Notes under the pieces: generated by a model
Databases searched by the model: none
What the model was told of the DNA's origin: nothing
Seen by the model: only the letters and a program-made list of their open reading frames with translations
Made by a program: the position numbers and the translations under genes
Assembly: GCA_900545785.1 (NCBI GenBank)
Contig: URAA01000057.1
Location: 1-9,104 of the forward strand
Direction of reading: 5' to 3'
Origin: an uncultured Dialister sp.
Lineage (GTDB): Bacteria; Bacillota; Negativicutes; Veillonellales; Dialisteraceae
DNA length: 9,104 nucleotides
Part shown: positions 1-6,724 of the stretch, piece by piece
Position numbering within the stretch: position 1 is the first letter of the stretch
Layout: each line of letters begins with the position of its first letter

Positions 1-493
1 CTTCGCTGTGTTTAACAATATCTGCGCCTGTTCTTTCCGCCCATATGGTAAGCTGCTCCGATGCGGCCGCTCTGAAAGTATCCGCTGCTGCAAGAAGCAC
101 TTTTTTCCCTTCTTTGTGAAAGAGAGAGGACAATTTTCCGATGGTCGTCGTTTTACCGACTCCGTTGACACCGACGATAAGATATACTTCGGGATGATGC
201 ATTTCCTTTTCTTCCGTTTCATCTTCCGCCAGCATATTCACTACCGTTTTTTCCATGAAAGGCATCACTTCATTTGTATTATGGATAATTCCTTCCGTGA
301 CGCCCCGACGGATTTGGCGCATGAGATAATCGGTCGTTTTTACTCCCAAATCACCGGACAAAAGAACCATTTCCAGATCCTCAAGAAATTCTTCATCAAT
401 TTTTGCATATCCGATAACAACCGTTTCTATATTTTTTATTAAACTGTCTTTTGTCTTTTTTAAACCGTTCCGAATTTTATCAAGAAACCCCAT
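1..493 (-). CDS. ftsY: Signal recognition particle receptor FtsY (N-terminal part, cut by window edge)
   Basis: FtsY is the SRP receptor GTPase. It docks ribosome-nascent chain-SRP complexes at the inner membrane and pairs with Ffh in a mutual GTPase cycle. The first 164 residues are present; the family is usually a little over 300, so the rest lies beyond position 1. Residues 1-20 (MGFLDKIRNGLKKTKDSL) form the short basic amphipathic membrane-targeting helix of Gram-positive-type FtsY, with no long acidic A domain. Residues about 25-95 are the helical N domain. The G domain opens with the P-loop GVNGVGKTTT (108-117), followed by AADTFRAAASEQL (136-148), the typical FtsY/Ffh insertion-box region. 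The ATG at 493 follows a perfect AAGGAGG at 500-506 with 6-nt spacing. The start overlaps the end of smc by 14 bp, so the two genes are co-transcribed and probably translationally coupled. The identification is firm. Confidence 0.97.
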   Translation of the reverse strand, partial: MGFLDKIRNGLKKTKDSLIKNIETVVIGYAKIDEEFLEDLEMVLLSGDLGVKTTDYLMRQIRRGVTEGIIHNTNEVMPFMEKTVVNMLAEDETEEKEMHHPEVYLIVGVNGVGKTTTIGKLSSLFHKEGKKVLLAAADTFRAAASEQLTIWAERTGADIVKHSE

Positions 494-3400
494 TTTCTTC
501 CTCCTTAATATAATCACCGACACGGACCGTTATCAGCGAAGATACCCCTTTTTCCGCCATGGTCACTCCCTGCAGCGTGTCTGCAAATTCCATGGTTTTT
601 TTCCTGTGTGAAATAATCACAAACTGCGTTCTTTCTTTATAATCAGCTATCATCTTACTATATCTGGAAACATTGGCATCGTCCAAGGCCGCATCGATTT
701 CATCAATAAAGCAGAACGGCGCCGGCCGATAAGCCATAAAAGAAATAAGCAAAGCAATGACCGTCAATGCCCTCTCGCCGCCGGACATAAGAGTCAGAGG
801 CTGTCTCTTTTTTCCCGGAAGCTGCAGGTACATCTCCACGCCCCCTTCTAAAGGATTTTCCTCATCTGTCAATTCCAGTCTTGCTTTTCCGCCGGAGAAC
901 ATCATTTTCATGATTCTTCCGAATTCCATATTAATTTTCTTGAAAGCATCCTCAAATTGGGCTTCCATGGTGACATCAATATCATGAATCACTGTCTCCA
1001 GTCCGCTCCTTGCTTTTTTCAGATCTTCAATCTGTTTTTCATAGAACTCACGACGGCGTAATTGTAATTCATATTCTTCCTCTCCGCCGGGATTGACGGG
1101 GCCCAATTCGGCAATCCGCGTCTCCAAGTCGGTTTGCTTTTCTTTCATTTCTGCCATGGAACCGGTCATACGTAGTGCTTCCGCCGTTTCCGGAGTCAGT
1201 CCCAACGTTTTCAGATTCTCCAGCTCTTCCCTTTCCTGAATTTTGAAATTATCAATCCGGACCTGTCTGTCCGCCATATTTTTCCTTATCGCCGCCGAAT
1301 TTTCCTGCGCCGCTCTCCAAGCATCATCATTAGCCTTTCTCTCTTTTGCAAAAGTTTCCGATACATCTTGTATCTCGCTTTGTTTGTCTCTGGCTTCTTT
1401 CCATTCTTTTTCGGCAGAATTAAAGTTCTTTTCAATTTCTTGAATTTCTTGTTTTATTTTTTCTTTTAATTTTATATTTTCCTCTATTTTTATGGTCAGC
1501 CGTTTTCTGTCTTCTTCCTGTTCTTTTTTCGCTTCTTCTCTTTCTTTTTGTGCCCTTTTGCCGAAATTGACCGCTTCTTCCGCTTTTGTAACTTCCACAC
1601 GGAGTTCCACAAGGCGGGCATCCGAATCTGCCACTTTTTTTCTCAGCGCTTTGCTTCTTTCATCATCTTTCAGCTCCGGTATATCTTCAAAAGAATCTCT
1701 CTTTTTCTTAAAGATTTTCAAATTTTCCAAAAGAAGAGCCAAATCGGTTTCTATAGAAATTCTTTCTTTTTTATCTCTTTCTTCCACTGCCTTGCGCTCT
1801 TGAAGCGTACGGGCAATACCTTCTCTCTTCCCTCTCGTTTCTGCCAGTTTCACTTTGAGGGCTTGCCACTTTTCTCTTTCTTCCGTTACTTTTTCAGATA
1901 AACTTGCACAAAGATCATCCTGCCTGTCTTTTTCTTCCTTACAGGAAATCCATGATTTCTTGCTTTCTTCTTCTTTTTTTAAAAGTTCATTGATTTCTTT
2001 TTTTCGTCCGAAAAAGGTGTTTTCCCTTTTTTTCATTGATCCGCCGGTGAGAGATCCTCCCGGATTGATCAATTGTCCGTCCAGCGTAACCAGACGAATC
2101 CGGTAATTATATTTCTTTGAAACTGCCCGGGCTATATCCAAAGTTTCCGCAATCAAGGTGCGTCCCAAAATGGAAGCTATCAGGTCGGAGTAGAGTGCAT
2201 CACATGAAAAGAGATCCGATGCAATACCGCAGATACCTTTTTCCAGAGCTGCTTTTCTTTCCGTTTCGTTATTTCCTCTGAATTTCATGGAATCCAAAGG
2301 ATAAAAAGTCGTGCGGCCTTGATTATTTTTCTTCAGCCATGAAATAATATCTCCCGCCGTTTTTGCCGTATCTGTCACAATGTAAGAAACACTGCCGCCC
2401 AGAGCCGACTCGGCAGCATCGGTATATCGGGACGGTACATGCAGTAAATCACCCACCGGCCCGAATACATGATCTCCCCAAAGAGCACGGTTTTCCATGA
2501 TCGTTTTTGTCGTACCGGAAAAACTGATATATTCTTTGTCCGCTCTTTCTAAATATTCTCTTCTTGATTTGATCTGCATCATTTGGGACTGCAAATCATT
2601 TTGCAGGTTTAAAAGCTGATATTGCCTGTCCATTGCTTCTTTGAGGCGGAGTCCGTCTCCTGCTCCCGTTTCCTCAAGAGTTTTCATTTCTTCCGTAATG
2701 GTTTTTTCTTGGAGAATAAAAGACTCCAGCTGTTCTTCCAATTTTTTTCGTACAGCTTCTCCCTCTTTTTCCAGAGTATCGTATTTCTCTTTTTCTGCAG
2801 ACAGACGGAGTTTCTCCTCTTCTCCATGGGAAATTTCCCGAATCAGACTTTCTTTTTCTGCCAGTCTTTGCCGGTTGATTTCCAATTCTCTCCGGTAGGC
2901 TTCCTCCGATGCATCCAATTCTTCTGCTGCTTTTTTTCGTTTCTTCTCCTCTTCTTCCAAAAGGATCTGTTTTTCCTCTACGACCTTCCGGCACGCCTCC
3001 AATTCTTCTTTCACTTCTTTTATTTCTTCAAGAAGTTCCTCTTCCGCTTCTGTCTGATCCTCCTCTTCACTTTGCAAACGGAGTGTTTCTTCTTCTCCGT
3101 GATGAAGAATTTCCTGTTTCACCCGATAGTCGCCTCGAAGCGTTTCCATCAAGCTTTGCTTCGCCGATGCTTCCGCGCCGATTTTCCGCAAATTCTCTTG
3201 GTGAGAAAAAGCCTTTTCTTCCAATGCTGTTTTTTCCGCAGCAAGCTTTGATAATTCCGTCTGCCATTTTACATCTTCATCAGAGAAACTGTTGTACTCG
3301 TTTTCATAACGGGCAATCATACGGCCCATCGAAGTTATCTTCAAAAGAGACATGGTGGCTTCCACCGCTCTTTTTTCTTTAGAAAGGGTTTTATAAATAC

Positions 3401-4037
3401 GGGCTTTTTCCGCCCCTTCTTTCAAAGGTACCAGCTGTTCATCCAAAAGAGCCGTCAAATCTCGGACGCGTTCCATATTTTCCGCCGTTTTCTCCAGTTT
3501 GCGCAGCCCTTCATTTTTGCGCATCCTATAAAGACTGATTCCTGCCACTTCTTCAAAAATCAGACGCCGTTCTTCCGGATGAGCAATCAATACCTGATCG
3601 ACCCTGTTTTGCCCGATAATCGCCATCGAGCCCTTACCGATACCTGTTGTGGCCAAAAGTTCCTGTATATCTTTCAAACGGCAGCTTCTTTTATTGATAC
3701 GAAATTCACTTTCTCCGCTCCGGAGCACCCGTCTGGTAATTGCCACTTCCGCCGTATCCAAGGGCAGTTCCCGAGCGGCATTATCCAATACGAGAGTGAC
3801 TTCCGCCGCATTTTTCGGACTCCGACCTTCGGCACCGGAAAATATGATATCTTCTGTCTTCTGTCCTCTGAGATTGCGTATATTCTGTTCTCCCAAAACC
3901 CAGCGGACGGCATCGGAAATATTACTTTTCCCACAACCGTTCGGTCCTACGATAACGGTCATTCCGTCGGCAAATTCAATTGTTGTTTTATCTGCAAAAG
4001 ATTTGAATCCCTGCAGGATTAAACGGAGTAATTTCAT
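480..4037 (-). CDS. smc: Chromosome partition protein SMC
   Basis: SMC is the ATPase of the SMC-ScpAB condensin complex, which compacts and segregates the chromosome. It is full length at 1185 residues, the usual size. The N-terminal head has LQGFKSFADKTTIEF and Walker A GPNGCGKS (31-38), then a Q-loop region IIGQNRVDQVL (from about 140). Long Glu/Lys-rich coiled-coil arms (about 165-495 and 680-1010) flank a hinge (about 500-665) ending in GGSLTGGS. The C-terminal head carries the ABC signature LMSGGERALTV (SGGE at 1085-1088), Walker B FCFIDEIDAALDD (from 1108) and the switch histidine in VIISHRKKT. An in-frame TTG at 4046 could add three residues, but it lies only 3 nt after GAGG. I prefer the ATG at 4037, which gives the family-like start MKLLRLILQGFKSF. 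ftsY follows with a 14-bp overlap. rnc, often found upstream of smc in Firmicutes, is absent; the upstream neighbour is a divergent transporter gene. A TATAAT-type promoter lies just upstream. Confidence 0.97.
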   Translation of the reverse strand: MKLLRLILQGFKSFADKTTIEFADGMTVIVGPNGCGKSNISDAVRWVLGEQNIRNLRGQKTEDIIFSGAEGRSPKNAAEVTLVLDNAARELPLDTAEVAITRRVLRSGESEFRINKRSCRLKDIQELLATTGIGKGSMAIIGQNRVDQVLIAHPEERRLIFEEVAGISLYRMRKNEGLRKLEKTAENMERVRDLTALLDEQLVPLKEGAEKARIYKTLSKEKRAVEATMSLLKITSMGRMIARYENEYNSFSDEDVKWQTELSKLAAEKTALEEKAFSHQENLRKIGAEASAKQSLMETLRGDYRVKQEILHHGEEETLRLQSEEEDQTEAEEELLEEIKEVKEELEACRKVVEEKQILLEEEEKKRKKAAEELDASEEAYRRELEINRQRLAEKESLIREISHGEEEKLRLSAEKEKYDTLEKEGEAVRKKLEEQLESFILQEKTITEEMKTLEETGAGDGLRLKEAMDRQYQLLNLQNDLQSQMMQIKSRREYLERADKEYISFSGTTKTIMENRALWGDHVFGPVGDLLHVPSRYTDAAESALGGSVSYIVTDTAKTAGDIISWLKKNNQGRTTFYPLDSMKFRGNNETERKAALEKGICGIASDLFSCDALYSDLIASILGRTLIAETLDIARAVSKKYNYRIRLVTLDGQLINPGGSLTGGSMKKRENTFFGRKKEINELLKKEEESKKSWISCKEEKDRQDDLCASLSEKVTEEREKWQALKVKLAETRGKREGIARTLQERKAVEERDKKERISIETDLALLLENLKIFKKKRDSFEDIPELKDDERSKALRKKVADSDARLVELRVEVTKAEEAVNFGKRAQKEREEAKKEQEEDRKRLTIKIEENIKLKEKIKQEIQEIEKNFNSAEKEWKEARDKQSEIQDVSETFAKERKANDDAWRAAQENSAAIRKNMADRQVRIDNFKIQEREELENLKTLGLTPETAEALRMTGSMAEMKEKQTDLETRIAELGPVNPGGEEEYELQLRRREFYEKQIEDLKKARSGLETVIHDIDVTMEAQFEDAFKKINMEFGRIMKMMFSGGKARLELTDEENPLEGGVEMYLQLPGKKRQPLTLMSGGERALTVIALLISFMAYRPAPFCFIDEIDAALDDANVSRYSKMIADYKERTQFVIISHRKKTMEFADTLQGVTMAEKGVSSLITVRVGDYIKEEENGVS
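500..506 (-). promoter_or_regulatory. Ribosome binding site of ftsY inside the smc coding sequence
   Basis: A perfect AAGGAGG on the minus strand lies 6 nt before the ftsY ATG (493). It sits within the last codons of smc, where it encodes Lys-Glu-Glu. It fixes the ftsY start and shows that ftsY translation begins on the smc message. Confidence 0.85.
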
Positions 4038-4225
4038 GAAATCCAAGTTCCTCGGCTCTCTTTAGTATCTTTTTATTATACTGGAAGAGCTTATGATTTA
4101 CCACCGAAGAGGATTTGCAAGATATCTCATTTATAAGAATCTCCGCTTTATTTCTGTCATTTGATATGGCTTCCTCTTTATTATCAGGAATTTATAACTA
4201 TAATAATAAATAAAGGAGAGATTTC
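4038..4225. other. Divergent intergenic region between smc and the MFS gene
   Basis: This 188-bp gap separates the two divergent genes and holds no supportable ORF or RNA gene. It contains the smc promoter candidate at 4075-4103. On the plus strand it has an MFS ribosome binding site AAAGGAGAG (4212-4220) and a TATAAT (4199-4204) that could be a -10, though no acceptable -35 lies 16-18 nt upstream. If that TATAAT is used, the leader would be only about 15 nt and would start almost at the ribosome binding site. The stretch 4191-4213 is almost entirely A/T. Confidence 0.6.
4075..4103 (-). promoter_or_regulatory. Candidate promoter for smc-ftsY
   Basis: On the minus strand a perfect -10 hexamer TATAAT (4075-4080) is preceded, 17 nt upstream, by TGGTAA (4098-4103), a weak -35 matching 3 of 6 consensus positions. 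The predicted transcript starts near 4068, about 30 nt before the smc ATG. A second, weaker pair lies upstream: ATGACA (4155-4160) and TATAAA (4130-4135), 19 nt apart. The -10 is convincing and the -35 is not. Confidence 0.5.
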
Positions 4226-5407
4226 ATGATTCATATAAAAAGTTATCAAACTCTTTGCGCTTTCGGACATTTTTGCTCCGATATCAACCAAAGTGCTTTG
4301 TCTGCCATATTGCCTTTTCTGATTGCCGCTTATCACTATGATTACACCACCGCCGCTTTTTTGGTCCTTGCTTCCAATATTATCGGTTCCGTCGTACAAC
4401 CGATTCTGGGGCAATTATCGGATACACACAACCGGCCGTGGATCATGCCGGCAGGACTTTTTCTTGCCGGCGGTGGAATGGCTTTGACGGGAATTATTAC
4501 TGATTTTTACGGCCTCTGTCTTGCCGTTATGCTGAGCGGGATCGGAATTGCCATGTTCCATCCTCAGGGCGCGCTCTTGGTGAACAGGGTTTCCACGGAA
4601 GAAAACAGAGGTCTCAGTCTCAGTATTTTTGCCTTCGGCGGCAACATGGGATTCACCGTCGGCCCCCTTCTTGTAACGGGTGCCGTTTCATTATTCGGTC
4701 TTCCCGGAACGCTGGTCTTTTTCATTCCCGAAATCATTATCTGTACATTAATTGCCCTGCTTTACCCCAAAATAAAAGCTTTGGGTGATAAAAAAATACA
4801 AAAAAAAGAAGGAAAAGGAACTTCCTCCTTAAAACCGGATCAATGGCCGTCTTTTATAAAACTTTGCGTGACCGTATTCGGCCGTTCCATTATTTTCTAT
4901 GGTGTAAATACCTTTGTTGTACTTTATTTCATTCATGAATTGGGACAAACCAGGGCTCTCGGCAATTCCATCTTGAGTCTGTATTACGGAATCGGTGCCA
5001 TAAGCACGTTGGCAGGGGGAAAACTGGCTGACAAATACGGCTGCCGAACCGTTGCCCGTTTAGGATTTTGCCTGTTCTTTCCCGCTCTCCTGCTTATGAC
5101 TTTCATGACTGATATTTACTCGGCCGCTTTATTTTTATTTATTACCGGAATAGCCGTTTCCCTTGTATACAGTCCTCTTGTTGTTTTGGGGCAGCAATAT
5201 TTGCCCAACCGTGTCGGTCTTGCTTCCGGTGTCACTCTGGGTCTTTCCGTCAGTATCGGCGGTATCGCCGCCCCTTTTCTTGGCAAAGTGGCGGATACCT
5301 TCGGCCTTCCTTATGCCTTCTATACCATCTGTGCCGTTTCTTTGATTCCTCTTATATTTTCTTTCCTGCTCTCCGAACCGGAAAAGAGAGAAAATATTCC
5401 CGCTTGA
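4226..5407 (+). CDS. MFS transporter, fosmidomycin-resistance (Fsr)-like subfamily
   Basis: This is a 393-residue inner-membrane secondary transporter of the major facilitator superfamily with about 12 hydrophobic segments. They form two six-helix halves joined by a charged cytoplasmic loop (about residues 183-205, rich in Lys). Motif A occurs after TM2 as GQLSDTHNR (62-70) and again in the second half as GGKLADKYG (264-272), the usual MFS duplication. The N-terminal GHFCSDINQSALSAILPFL and the stretch GIGIAMFHPQGALLV resemble the Fsr-type drug exporters, which use the proton gradient to export small molecules. The actual substrate cannot be read from sequence. The ATG at 4226 follows AAAGGAGAG at good spacing. 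It is transcribed alone: the upstream neighbour smc is divergent, the downstream neighbour ogt is convergent, and a terminator follows the stop. MFS family assignment is firm; the Fsr-like subfamily is likely; a resistance role is only inferred. Confidence 0.9.
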   Translation: MIHIKSYQTLCAFGHFCSDINQSALSAILPFLIAAYHYDYTTAAFLVLASNIIGSVVQPILGQLSDTHNRPWIMPAGLFLAGGGMALTGIITDFYGLCLAVMLSGIGIAMFHPQGALLVNRVSTEENRGLSLSIFAFGGNMGFTVGPLLVTGAVSLFGLPGTLVFFIPEIIICTLIALLYPKIKALGDKKIQKKEGKGTSSLKPDQWPSFIKLCVTVFGRSIIFYGVNTFVVLYFIHELGQTRALGNSILSLYYGIGAISTLAGGKLADKYGCRTVARLGFCLFFPALLLMTFMTDIYSAALFLFITGIAVSLVYSPLVVLGQQYLPNRVGLASGVTLGLSVSIGGIAAPFLGKVADTFGLPYAFYTICAVSLIPLIFSFLLSEPEKRENIPA

Positions 5408-5416
5408 TTTGCACAC

Positions 5417-5447
5417 AAAAATGCTCCCTCTAAAAGGGAGCATTTTT
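5417..5447. terminator. Bidirectional intrinsic terminator between the MFS gene and ogt
   Basis: A perfect 9-bp stem, ATGCTCCCT (5421-5429) with AGGGAGCAT (5435-5443), encloses a 5-nt loop. The stem is extended by four A-T pairs (5417-5420 with 5444-5447). A T-rich tract follows on the plus strand, and the A-run at 5417-5420 gives a U-tract on the minus strand. It starts 9 nt after the MFS stop and lies just past the ogt stop (5452), so it can end both convergent transcripts. Confidence 0.9.
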
Positions 5448-5451
5448 ATTT

Positions 5452-5985
5452 TTATAATGCCGTTCCTTTCTTGGGAACAAAGAACGATTTCATATCTGCT
5501 TTTTCCAATGTAAGCAAAGCTACTTTTTTATCCATGCCGCCGGCATATCCGGTGAGGCTGCCGTTTGTTCCCACTACACGGTGACAGGGGCAAAGAATGG
5601 AAATGGGATTATGACCTACCGCACCGCCTACCGCCTGTGCAGACATCTTCTTTATACCGCCGGCTTCTGCTATCATTTTGGCAATTTCTCCGTATGTCAT
5701 TGTTTTCCCGTAGGGGATCGTAAGTAAAATTTTCCATACTTTTTCACGAAACGGCGTATCGGAAAAATGAAGAGGCGGTAATTTCCCCGGATCTTTCCCT
5801 GCAAAATAAACATCAAGCCATTTTTTTACTTCTTTAAAAACAGGCAATTCTTTTTTATTCGGTTTTGCTTCCAACTCGGCTCCGAAATATTTCTGACCGT
5901 CAAACCATATTCCCGTAATTGCCGTCCCGTCAGAGGCTAATGTCAATTCTCCCAAAGGTGATTCATAATAAGAAATATAGTTCAT
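5452..5985 (-). CDS. ogt: Methylated-DNA--protein-cysteine S-methyltransferase (O6-alkylguanine-DNA alkyltransferase)
   Basis: This suicide DNA-repair enzyme transfers the alkyl group from O6-alkylguanine (and O4-alkylthymine) to its own cysteine. At 177 residues it matches the Ogt class that lacks the Ada regulatory domain. Residues 1-75 are the N-terminal ribonuclease-like domain (MNYISYYESPLGELTLASDG). The C-terminal DNA-binding domain shows FREKVWKILLTIPYGKTMTYGEIA-like helices (about 79-102), then AVGGAVGHNPISI, and the active-site motif PCHRV with Cys134, then GYAGG (146-150). The frame is open further upstream, but the start at 5985 is chosen because GGAGGAG lies 5 nt before it and a near-consensus promoter at 6011-6039 would place the transcript start downstream of the longer ORF's first codon. 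mpg, another alkylation-repair gene, is immediately upstream in the same orientation (96-bp gap). The cysteine before the PCHRV proline (Cys132) is less common than Ile or Val there but does not affect the assignment. Confidence 0.95.
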   Translation of the reverse strand: MNYISYYESPLGELTLASDGTAITGIWFDGQKYFGAELEAKPNKKELPVFKEVKKWLDVYFAGKDPGKLPPLHFSDTPFREKVWKILLTIPYGKTMTYGEIAKMIAEAGGIKKMSAQAVGGAVGHNPISILCPCHRVVGTNGSLTGYAGGMDKKVALLTLEKADMKSFFVPKKGTAL

Positions 5986-5990
5986 AGATT

Positions 5991-5997
5991 CTCCTCC
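5991..5997 (-). promoter_or_regulatory. Ribosome binding site that fixes the ogt start
   Basis: GGAGGAG on the minus strand lies 5 nt before the ATG at 5985. It favours this start over the in-frame codon at 6057, which would add 24 non-conserved residues. Confidence 0.8.
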
Positions 5998-6010
5998 GTC
6001 CTTTTTATTT

Positions 6011-6039
6011 ATCATAATATATAAAAAAATGTTTCTCAA
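6011..6039 (-). promoter_or_regulatory. Promoter for ogt (sigma-70/A type)
   Basis: On the minus strand, TTGAGA (6034-6039, 5/6 match to TTGACA) and TATGAT (6011-6016, 5/6 match to TATAAT) are separated by exactly 17 nt of very AT-rich spacer. The predicted start is near 6004, about 20 nt before the ATG. It lies in the 96-bp mpg-ogt gap, so ogt can be transcribed independently of mpg. Confidence 0.75.
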
Positions 6040-6081
6040 CCCTTTATCAAGCCGCATCGCAAAATAATCTTTCGGAATTAA

Positions 6082-6669
6082 TCATTTGGAAATCCAAAGG
6101 CTTCCTTTCATCGTAAACCGCCATGGAAAGTTTTTTCCGTATTTTGCATAATCTATATTGATCCGCTTGGATCTTTCTACTTGTACTTTTTCGTTCCCGT
6201 CCTCTATATATAAATTTCCCGTCACCAAGTCTGCACCGTATAAAGAGGAATCGATACCCATTGCCATGGCAAGCCGTCCCGGACCTGCCGTCAGCAGCCT
6301 TCCCTTGGCTTTGCCTCTTTTCCTTTGCATGATCTCCCTGCCTTCCAGCGGTTCCAACCCTCGCAAAAGCACGGCATATCCTTCTTTTTCATGTCCGCAG
6401 ACTACATTCATGCACCAATACATTCCATAAATCAAGTAAACATAGGCATGACCGCCGTCTCCGAAAATCGCTTTCGTCCGCGCTGTGAGCCCTTTGTAAG
6501 AATGCGCGCCGTCGTCAGGCTTGCCTCGATAAAAACCTCCGTAGGCTTCGCATTCCGTAATTCTTCCTTTTAAGATTCCTTCCGCCGTTTCATGAACCAG
6601 TACGGATCCGATCAGACGTTTTGCTGTTTCTACCGCTGTTCCTCTATAGTCTTCTCTCGTCCAACGCAT
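6082..6669 (-). CDS. mpg: 3-methyladenine DNA glycosylase (Mpg/AAG family)
   Basis: This is a monofunctional base-excision repair glycosylase. The family removes 3-methyladenine and 7-methylguanine, and in characterised members also hypoxanthine and ethenoadenine, leaving an abasic site. The 195-residue protein matches the AAG-like fold. ITECEAYGG (37-45) holds the predicted catalytic Glu41 and the base-stacking Tyr43. GAHS (54-57) holds His56, and AYVYLIYGMYWCMNVV (75-90) and LLRGLEPLEGR (101-111) are family signatures. TAGPGRLAMAMGID (127-140) is also typical. The ATG at 6669 is chosen because GGGAGGA lies 4 nt upstream and MRWTREDY fits the family start. An upstream in-frame ATG at 6720 lacks a ribosome binding site and its extension would translate a terminator hairpin. 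It sits between the membrane fusion lipoprotein gene (55 bp upstream) and ogt (96 bp downstream). No promoter is apparent directly in front, so expression may rely on read-through. Confidence 0.95.
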   Translation of the reverse strand: MRWTREDYRGTAVETAKRLIGSVLVHETAEGILKGRITECEAYGGFYRGKPDDGAHSYKGLTARTKAIFGDGGHAYVYLIYGMYWCMNVVCGHEKEGYAVLLRGLEPLEGREIMQRKRGKAKGRLLTAGPGRLAMAMGIDSSLYGADLVTGNLYIEDGNEKVQVERSKRINIDYAKYGKNFPWRFTMKGSLWISK

Positions 6670-6673
6670 ATCG

Positions 6674-6680
6674 TCCTCCC
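6674..6680 (-). promoter_or_regulatory. Ribosome binding site that fixes the mpg start
   Basis: GGGAGGA on the minus strand lies 4 nt before the ATG at 6669. It begins only 2 nt after the U-tract of the terminator hairpin upstream. Confidence 0.8.
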
Positions 6681-6682
6681 AT

Positions 6683-6717
6683 AAAAAATGCAGCGCTTTC
6701 TTTCGGCACTGCATTTT
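6683..6717 (-). terminator. Intrinsic terminator or attenuator between the lipoprotein gene and mpg
   Basis: On the minus strand, AAAATGCAG (6709-6717) pairs perfectly with CTGCATTTT (6685-6693). The inner part extends after one mismatch, leaving a small A-rich loop. A run of six U residues (6683-6688) overlaps and follows the 3' arm. The hairpin begins 7 nt after the stop of the lipoprotein gene (6725), a normal terminator position, but its U-tract ends 2 nt before the mpg ribosome binding site. It therefore probably limits transcription into mpg. Confidence 0.75.
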
Positions 6718-6724
6718 CATTTAT

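Noticed and set aside
8..442. A 144-codon plus-strand open frame at the left edge.
   Set aside because: It lies antisense to ftsY, whose minus-strand translation carries the P-loop and FtsY motifs; the plus-strand product is Phe/His-rich with no recognisable features.
1430..3200. Long pyrimidine-rich stretches on the plus strand (repeated TTTCTT/TTCTTC) that resemble low-complexity repeats and give many plus-strand open frames.
   Set aside because: They are the complement of Glu/Lys codons (GAA, AAA, GAG) in the SMC coiled-coil arms; the plus-strand frames have Ser/Phe-rich translations without any domain and no ribosome binding sites.
4120..4127. AGATATCT palindrome in the smc-MFS intergenic region.
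   Set aside because: An 8-bp A/T-rich palindrome is expected by chance and is not placed against a good promoter element.
5986..6057. A longer ogt start at 6057.
   Set aside because: The likely promoter (6011-6039) lies inside the extension, and the extra residues do not resemble the family; the 5985 start has a strong GGAGGAG.
6670..6720. A longer mpg start at 6720 (17 extra residues).
   Set aside because: No ribosome binding site precedes it and the extension would translate the terminator hairpin; the ATG at 6669 has GGGAGGA at good spacing.
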